Positions 57,607-64,000 of a stretch of DNA of 64,000 nt are shown here, one piece after another. This stretch comes from Coleophoma eucalyptorum (lineage: Eukaryota; Ascomycota; Leotiomycetes; Helotiales; Dermateaceae), in the NCBI GenBank assembly GCA_026120035.1, contig JALRME010000029.1, forward strand, positions 186,001 to 250,000. The letters are read 5' to 3'. The notes beneath the pieces are model-generated. The model was not told where the DNA came from, made no database searches, and worked only from the letters and a program-made list of their open reading frames with translations. Every line of letters begins with the position of its first letter. Position 1 is the stretch's first letter. The translations under genes and the position numbers were made by a program.

Positions 57607-59085
57607 ACTGCTCGACTCGGCGGCTGACTCTTACACGTTGCTGAATAAATCTAGCTGTTCATGGGATGAGACTGCGTCATCCGCAATAGTGGGTATGATG
57701 AGCGCTTCGTCTCGTCGCTCAGTGTACGGGCGATAGAAGTTCGAGCTTGATATTCAGGAACGCCGCCCAACAAGTTAGATAATAATGTCGTAGGCTTCGT
57801 ACTCAACCGGGCTTATGTCCGGCCGGTCTTTTCCTGGATTATTCTCTGCGCAGTACGTACAGTCGGTATTCTCATGCTGCCGAAAGATCCCTGTTGATGT
57901 TCATCTGCATCGGCCCAAGCCACCCTTGTAGCTTGAGGGCGCTGGGGAAACTTGAAAGTGACGACAAGCAAGGAATGGAATCAAGTCAGACACATACAAC
58001 CTAGGAAATAATCCGTTCAGTCTGACTAAATGGGAATTCTCCAGACTGTTAAGTCCATTTGTGGACATATCCGAACAAAGAATGTTATCAAATAATGCTG
58101 ATAAATCACCCCTCAATAGCCCTCTCTAGCCCCTCTCGAGACCCTGTTACGCTTGCTTGCGTGAAGCGCTTCGGCTTAAGCGATGACCGGAGCGAACAAT
58201 GGCCAGTAAGGATGTCATTTCTAAGCCAGAGTTTGATGACATTATCAACAAGGTTCGTAGGCTTTGGAACTTGTGACCGGCCAAACCTCTAGAGTCTTAC
58301 TCACATGTGATCTTGAAATATTCCAATCACTACATACCGTGCATTATAGATTGAGTAACGGACTTCAATTAAAGGATTCATGGACAGTTGCGGGCACCGG
58401 AGCCGTATAAAGACGGAGGAACTATCCTTCGTGTGTCAATGTGATGGTTAGATTCTAAGCAGTTTAGGTCCTGCAAGACCTCTCAATCTCATCTCCCTGG
58501 GATCCGAAGAATCAAAGGGAAAAAAGAGAGACTAATTTTTTTTATGAATGCAACACTCTACACCGTCCAAGAGACGCTTAGTCTGATTTTGCCGAGTATC
58601 GGTGTACGTTGATGGTAGTGGTAACTGTTAGGCTGCATTGTTGGGTAGAGATCCTTATCTATACACCGAAAGAACAACGTTAATGGGGTTGCCAGGTCTG
58701 AGTATAATCTCCATTGAGGTGACCCGAAATGTCACCAATGTAAGTAGCAGCAGCTGGAATTTTAAAAGTAAAAGACTATTAGTTAGGCTTCGACTCGGAA
58801 TTGTAGTGGGATATTCGGACAGAGCCTTTAGTCAATGATTGGAATTTACTGTTGAGCGAAAATTCTTGTTGAAGTATGGAAATATGCACAAATCAGTTAT
58901 AGAAGGAACAAATTGGAACAAAATAAGAATGATTTTCAGCTTGTAATACATGTTTTTGTGGATGAAAAGAGTAGTCCAGAGGACTCTATACCAGTGGAAC
59001 AACCTAGAAGGCTACTGTTAGGAAGGTGTGACCATTGATGATCGATCGAAGAAGCTGGATTTGCTTGAAGTCATCAGCGAGATAC

Positions 59086-59101
59086 TATATATATATATAT
59101 A
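59086..59101. repeat. TA dinucleotide repeat
   Basis: Seven or more TA units in the gene-poor stretch before Rei1. Confidence 0.7.
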
Positions 59102-59888
59102 ACCAAAATGGAGGTTTAGAGGTTCCAGGTGCATGCTTTCGATCGCAGAAGTGCATGCTTCTCAGATTCGATCAAGAGGAACGTCCTGGGACAAACTCTA
59201 AAGAAAATAGAAGAGGTGGCGGACGATACTACGGGCGAACAACGAGCATAAAGGAGCGTTGTCGGCATAACTCTGAAAGGAAATGGAATCTTTCATCAGG
59301 AGACAAGTCCTACAATTAAGGCATAAGGTAGAGAAGGTAATCTGGAAGTCAATCGAGATTCCTTGCTCGGCTCTGATCTGAACTAGGTCAGGTGATGGCT
59401 ACAGCTACTCTGAACAAGGACTGGGGGAATTGATTCTCTCGTTCATTCCTTTCTGCGTCCAGGCACCTCGTCATCCTGAGGCAAATACGAAGATAGTGAC
59501 CGGTTCTTGCAGACTAAGAGTCACCGAAACTGTTGCAGACATTTACTGCGACGTAGGGGGACTGTCCAAATGAGGCAGGTAAGCGATGGCTGTTGAGTCA
59601 TCGTTGATTTTTCGAGTCACTGCAAAACTGTCGGGACGGACATCAGTTCGGCACCGCTCAGACAATTTGATCGGATCGTCGTCATTGGCCAATCGCTACG
59701 GCGCAGTATCAGTAACCATGCCGTCGCGAGCGTTCGCGATGCAGCAAGTTGATGCTGGAGATGTATAATAAGGTAGATAGTTGCCATGATTGTGATCGTA
59801 TATTCATATTAATCTCTTCATCTTTCAGCAATCAGCTTTGTTAGATTTTTGCAACCCTTAGAGAAGCCCTGCTAGATAATGCTGGGTG

Positions 59889-59922
59889 CAACCACAACCA
59901 CAACCACAACCACAAACACAAC
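59889..59922. repeat. CAACCA-type microsatellite
   Basis: CAACCA units run just upstream of the chosen Rei1 start and would encode poly-Thr if the ATG at 59879 were used. Confidence 0.7.
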
Positions 59923-59947
59923 AACATCGACACCACTTTTCGATATT

Positions 59948-61255
59948 ATGGAGGTAAACGCAGGCTCTACTGGAGCAACGGGAGCCCCTGAAACCCGGCA
60001 ATTCGCTTGCCAATTATGTACTATATCGTTCGAGGACAATGCCGCGCAGCGGTCGCACATGAAAAGTCCATGGCAGTAAGTGCCTGGGACTATTTAACTC
60101 ATACGCCTGTATTTCTAACCTCGTCTCAGTGTTTATAACCTGAAGAGGAATCTTTCAAAATTAGGACCTATCACTTCTGAAAAGTTTGCCGATGTGGAAA
60201 AGCACAAGAAGACCCAGGCTACTGAATACAGCACTGATCTCCGGTGGCGATGTTCGACCTGTCAGAAGGATTATCACAATGAGAAGACGTATAAAAGCCA
60301 TCTCCGGTCACGAAATCATTTGCAGCAGCTCAGTTTTATGGATAGCGATGGCGAACCAGAGCTACCAACAGCGCCTACAGATGAGATCCAGGAACTGGCC
60401 AGTGTAGCGAGACAGCTAGAAACCTTTAACATTTCAGATGTCTCTTCATCCGAGAATGAAGAAGACGAGGAAGATGAGGAAACGGACTTGGATTCTGTTG
60501 AATATACGCCGTACGATGATACACTTTGTATATTTTGCCTGCAGAAGTCTACCAGCCTGGGTAGCAATCTCTCTCATATGTACGAGAAACATGGACTCTA
60601 CATCCAATGGCCAGAATATGTCAAAGATGATGGACCCCGTTCAGATTATCTCAACAGTTTGTACATCTACATCTATAGATTTCACGGTTGCTTGAAATGC
60701 GGGATGCAGAAGCACAGCGTGGAAGCAATCAAGACCCACATGCTTGCCAAGGGCCACTGCAGCGTTCCAGCCGAAGATGTGGAAGAATTCTTCGAGGACT
60801 ATTGGGAGGAAGGGGATGCTGGGAATGAGAGTCGAGAGGGAGGAGGGAAGGTGAGTATCTCAGCCGGCGATGAGGGATCATTCATTCTGCCATCTGGAAA
60901 GATGATCCACCATCGTTCAACCCTCGAAAGCCGACAGAAGAAGCCAAAACCCTACAAAGAACGCACCCGGAAGCTTCTGTTGAAGGAGAGTGGCGAGGAA
61001 GAGGAAGCGGGAGAGGAAGAATCGGAGCAGAGCCAGACGGGAAAGAGCACTAGCAACCAACTTACAGTCCGCCGGTCTGATCAACAAGCCCTCATTGGCA
61101 TATCGGCGAGTGAGAGAAGCCACCTCATGGTAGCGGAGAGGAAGATGGTGAGAGTTGAGATGCGGGCGAGAAACTCGTTTCAAGCTGCGATGGCGAAGAA
61201 GAATAATCGGCAGAAGCATTATCGGCCAGATGGGCCTTCTACGCCGCTGGGGTGA
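59948..61255 (+). CDS. rei1: Rei1/Reh1-type cytoplasmic 60S biogenesis factor
   Basis: Exons 59948..60075 and 60130..61255 join in phase (GTAAGT...TCTCAG) to 417 residues. Four C2H2 fingers are present: CQLCTISFEDNAAQRSHMKS with the next exon completing PWHVYNLKRN, then CSTCQKDYHNEKTYKSHLRS, CIFCLQKSTSLGSNLSHMYE and CLKCGMQKHSVEAIKTHMLA with GH after. HVYNLKRN and the KGHC block are hallmarks of Rei1. An acidic run lies between fingers two and three. The end is basic with a stretch RVEMRARNSFQAAMAKKNN, like the Rei1 tail that enters the ribosomal exit tunnel. Rei1 recycles Arx1 and Alb1 from pre-60S particles in the cytoplasm. An in-frame ATG at 59879 would add a poly-Thr stretch; I choose 59948 because the family starts close to the first finger. 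Confidence 0.94.
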
Positions 61256-62474
61256 GTGTGCGTTGGTGGAGATTACGTGGATTCTTTGTACTTCTTGATA
61301 GTACAATGAGAAAATCCTATCGCTAAGAGCAACTTATACGATGATAGTGATGACGACCAGAAACAGTATCCGGCTGTTCAAGAAACTAAGCAGGAAACCA
61401 TGTAGAACACCATTTCCCTGACGTAGATATTCTCTTACGTAGTAGATAACGCCCGGCACATGTTGGTAAGTCCGATGATTTGGCGACATGATTCATGAGA
61501 TTTACAATTTGGTCGTCATTCGCGACAGAGAGAAAAGATACACCTGACTAAGTTGGCACGAGAACGTGTCGGAAGTCAGGATCACTGTAGCAAGTCTGTA
61601 CATAAGCTAGCATAGAGATATGAGAAGTCAGATTATTCTCTGGTCATTGAATACGCTTAACGTGCCGATCTTTACCTGTGTGACTTGAATTCTTCTGACA
61701 ATTCGAATTAGTTGCAAAGTAGTTGATTCGTCCTAAGCATTTTGATTTCAACTTTGGATCGGTCGCTTGGCACGTTCAAGGCTAATTATATCACGACCTG
61801 CTCCAATTTGCACCTTGAACCTCTCGAGAGTAAGCAAGAAGTAAAGGAGAGAGCAAAACTTGCAAAAAGGGGGGTGGGTTTGATATTGGGCTGTCGGGCA
61901 AAAGGCATAGCAAGGCGCATACGATTTCAAATAGAAGAGCAGACCTTGATATAAACGAGCTCAGTACCCAGCCACGACAGCAAGCATGAAAGGAGAAGAT
62001 TGCCCGTCAATCATCTACCGAGATCACGTGTAGCGCAACCAACGTCGCGCATCCTCGCATCTTCCCCGCCCGATGAATCGGCTGACTGGAAAGTCCATTA
62101 TGTCGAACGGCGCGGCTCTTCGCACTTGCCGAGTCCAGATTGTGGTTGGGCAAGACCACCTGCTGGAAATGGGAAGTCTGGTGAGCTGACGAACCTGAGT
62201 AAGGTAGGGTGAAAGCAGTCCCGGGGGTTTAAGTGGGAAAAGAACGGATTGCCATGGTCCATCTGTGCGTTATGCGCGCATGAAGTGTCCACGAGTTGGA
62301 GTTTCATCTTTTGTGGTCTTTTGCATGGCAAAGTCTGGCCGTAGAGATCAGTCGGTCTGTCACTCCTGGGCTGGTCTATCCCTTCGCCTTCTCTTGGGTG
62401 ACTTGCTGGGGCCGTGGGCTGATGTCATTCCAACACGCTCGTGGCAGCCATCCATCCTCTTGATCACTCGCAAT

Positions 62475-62497
62475 ATGCAGATGCAGATGCAGATGCG
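62475..62497. repeat. Short ATGCAG tandem repeat
   Basis: Three copies of ATGCAG followed by a partial copy ATGCGG. Confidence 0.7.
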
Positions 62498-62929
62498 GTA
62501 AAAGAGAACGTGCAGATTGGTGGTTAATTATCCGACCAAAGTCACACTCCCACGTTATCCCCGGTTGGAGAACAGAGTCATGGGGTTGCCGGGGCGGTTG
62601 GCTATGAAGCGTGAGGATGGGCAGGTGGAAGGGCCAGTATTGAGGGTTGAAGGTGGAAGTGTATGCAATGTTAAATTGGTTTTCTCCCTCGACAAACGGC
62701 ACTCGATCCCAAGCATGCACCGACGAACGCTTTTCAGGGGGTTTGGCCCAGGAGTCAATGCTGACAGGCCCCGAGTTGTCCAGAGTTGCGCACTTATACC
62801 CGCTCCACTGCTCGATGGGGCTTAGTCCTCTAGCTTGTTTTAACCGTGGACCTGCGGATGCGGTCCTGCCCTGCTATTGTATGGCCATTGTATGACATCC
62901 ACTCTGTGTGTATGTACTTTGCTTTGCTT

Positions 62930-62970
62930 TGCACTTGCACTTGCACTTGCACTTGCACTTGCACTTGCAT
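62930..62970. repeat. Hexanucleotide microsatellite (CACTTG)n
   Basis: About seven copies of CACTTG occur in tandem with small end changes (flanked by GCTTTG and CATTTG). Confidence 0.85.
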
Positions 62971-63810
62971 TTGCTCTCCACTGCCTGCCCGGTCCGCTGT
63001 GGTTCAAGTGAGCATCGGCTGCGTGTGAACGAGCGAGTGAGTGAGTTGGCGAGTTAGTGAGTTCCCAACCCAGCCAGCCCAGTTCATCAGATCTCCCTGA
63101 CTCTGGTCTGGCCGGCCCTGTGAATAACAAACCTTGATATGGCGATTGGACGTATCGGGTGCCACTTCTATGATCGGCCACCCTGACAAGCATGCCATGG
63201 ACTCTCACACTCTATTCTGCCCTGCGGAATGGTACGGTAAGCAAGCTATGGCACTGGAGATCTGACCTCAGGCCCACGGGAGTCCAATCCAGGATCTCGC
63301 TGATCCTCGGGACTCCAGAACCTCCTATGTTCTATTTTCTTCAGACTCTAATTTCTGGGGCTCACGTACTTCTTGCATACGCTGCGGCTACGTTGGCCCC
63401 AGTCTTCTCGTCTTCCGTTGCGTGCTTACCCTCTAGTTCCTATTCTCTTTTCTACCTTCCCATTTCACCGTACATTCGACCTGCCGGTTACTTGAAGGCT
63501 GCAGCGTGCTACTTATTTCTTGGTCATTCATTCATTCTTGTCTTCTGATCTGTCTTTTCTCTGTCACTCCCTCCTTTTCCGTCTCCCCCGCATCTCACTC
63601 GCAGTCATTGCTACATTCTCTTACCCCATGGTTTGACCTGTGTCTCTCTCCTCCGCACTCCTATCCAAAGGCGAAGCTTGTATAAAGAAGCCACAAGATT
63701 TCCTCTCCCTCGCCGAGAGCTTCTTGGTCTCGCTCTTTACTCCCGTTCTGATCCCGGTCATTGGATCGCCCGAAAAATAATTTTTAGTTGTATACTAATA
63801 GACGTCAACA

Positions 63811-64000
63811 ATGCGGTTCTCTTTGGAGATTTTATGTTTATCCCTTCTGCTGGACTTGGCGACTGCTGTGTCAACCTTCAGTCCAGCACGACCTCCAGCG
63901 ATTCCGCTGGCGGTCCGTTCTCCATATCTCAACACATGGTTAGAAGCTGGTAGCAACGGAGGTAACGGTGGCTACCTAGCAGGAGAATGGCCAACTTTCT
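63811..64000 (+). CDS. N-terminal part of a GtaA-type glutaminase (partial)
   Basis: The frame runs off the right edge; 63 residues are visible. It opens with a signal peptide MRFSLEILCLSLLLDLATAV, then STFSPARPPAIPLAVRSPYL and NTWLEAGSNGGNGGYLAGEW, which is the N-terminal signature of fungal secreted GtaA-like glutaminases (DUF5127 followed by DUF4965 and DUF1793 in the rest of the family). These enzymes release ammonia from glutamine outside the cell. No intron is seen in the visible part. A TATAAA at 63681-63686 lies 125-130 bases upstream. The assignment rests on the characteristic PPAIPLAVRSPYLNTW block. Confidence 0.85.
   Translation, partial: MRFSLEILCLSLLLDLATAVSTFSPARPPAIPLAVRSPYLNTWLEAGSNGGNGGYLAGEWPTF

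Larger units (their letters stand above)
57607..59947. other. Gene-poor 2.3-kb region between divergent genes
   Basis: The region separates the start of the Zn2Cys6 gene from the start of the Rei1 gene. It contains a TA repeat near 59086-59101 and a CAACCA repeat near 59889-59922. No domain-bearing frame is seen; both promoters must lie here. Confidence 0.42.
61256..63810. other. Gene-poor region with simple repeats upstream of the glutaminase-like gene
   Basis: About 2.55 kb. It holds the Rei1 3' flank, an ATGCAG repeat (about 62475-62497) and a CACTTG repeat (about 62930-62970). A TATAAA at 63681-63686 lies 125-130 bases before the next start codon and is a plausible TATA box. No gene is supported. 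Confidence 0.42.

Noticed and set aside
1..64000. Secondary-metabolite gene cluster
   Set aside because: Reductase, monooxygenase, cupin and two C6 regulators are present, but no backbone synthase (PKS, NRPS, terpene cyclase, DMATS) or transporter is seen and housekeeping genes are interspersed.

Overview
The window looks like nuclear DNA of a filamentous ascomycete. Most genes carry short introns (about 45-90 bases, GTRNGT donors, CTAAY-like branch sites, YAG acceptors). The products are typical fungal families: two Zn2Cys6 regulators, a DUF1776 protein, an AIG1/FAR-17a protein, a GtaA-type glutaminase start and GH18 and GH47 enzymes. Protein style suggests Pezizomycotina, perhaps Leotiomycetes, but I cannot prove the lineage. 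I support 24 protein-coding genes (two cut by the window edges) plus one weak small secreted candidate. I saw no convincing tRNA, rRNA, CRISPR or intact transposon.

Layout. 0-16.4 kb: end of a probable membrane O-acyltransferase, a four-finger C2H2 protein, an AtuA-family protein divergent from a medium-chain reductase, an alpha/beta hydrolase divergent from an FMN-dependent monooxygenase, a 753-residue protein of unknown role, and a small cupin. 16.4-25.4 kb: an AIG1-like membrane protein, a Zn2Cys6 regulator and a small coiled protein. 25.4-35.4 kb: gene-poor, with only the polyadenylation factor Yth1 and a chitinase. 35.4-50 kb: denser, with DUF1776, an M61-like metallopeptidase with a frameshifted PDZ end, a Wss1-type repair protease, a DUF2306 membrane protein, an LRR-kinase of bacterial style, actin-related protein 4 and a SET protein. 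50-64 kb: an EDEM-type GH47 mannosidase with a PA domain, a second Zn2Cys6 regulator, the ribosome-biogenesis factor Rei1, a gene-poor stretch and the start of a GtaA-type glutaminase.

Function. The set mixes core housekeeping genes (Yth1, Arp4, Rei1, Wss1, EDEM) with metabolic genes in divergent pairs (AtuA/reductase; hydrolase/monooxygenase). There is no PKS, NRPS or terpene synthase, so this is not an obvious secondary-metabolite cluster. The most unusual items are the intronless LRR-kinase fusion, best explained by ancient transfer from bacteria; the M61 gene whose PDZ tail is put out of frame by a 4-base tandem duplication; and the alpha/beta hydrolase with His at the usual nucleophile position.

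Exon boundaries were derived by hand from splice signals and reading phase. Function calls rest on recognised motifs and remembered family patterns, with no database search.
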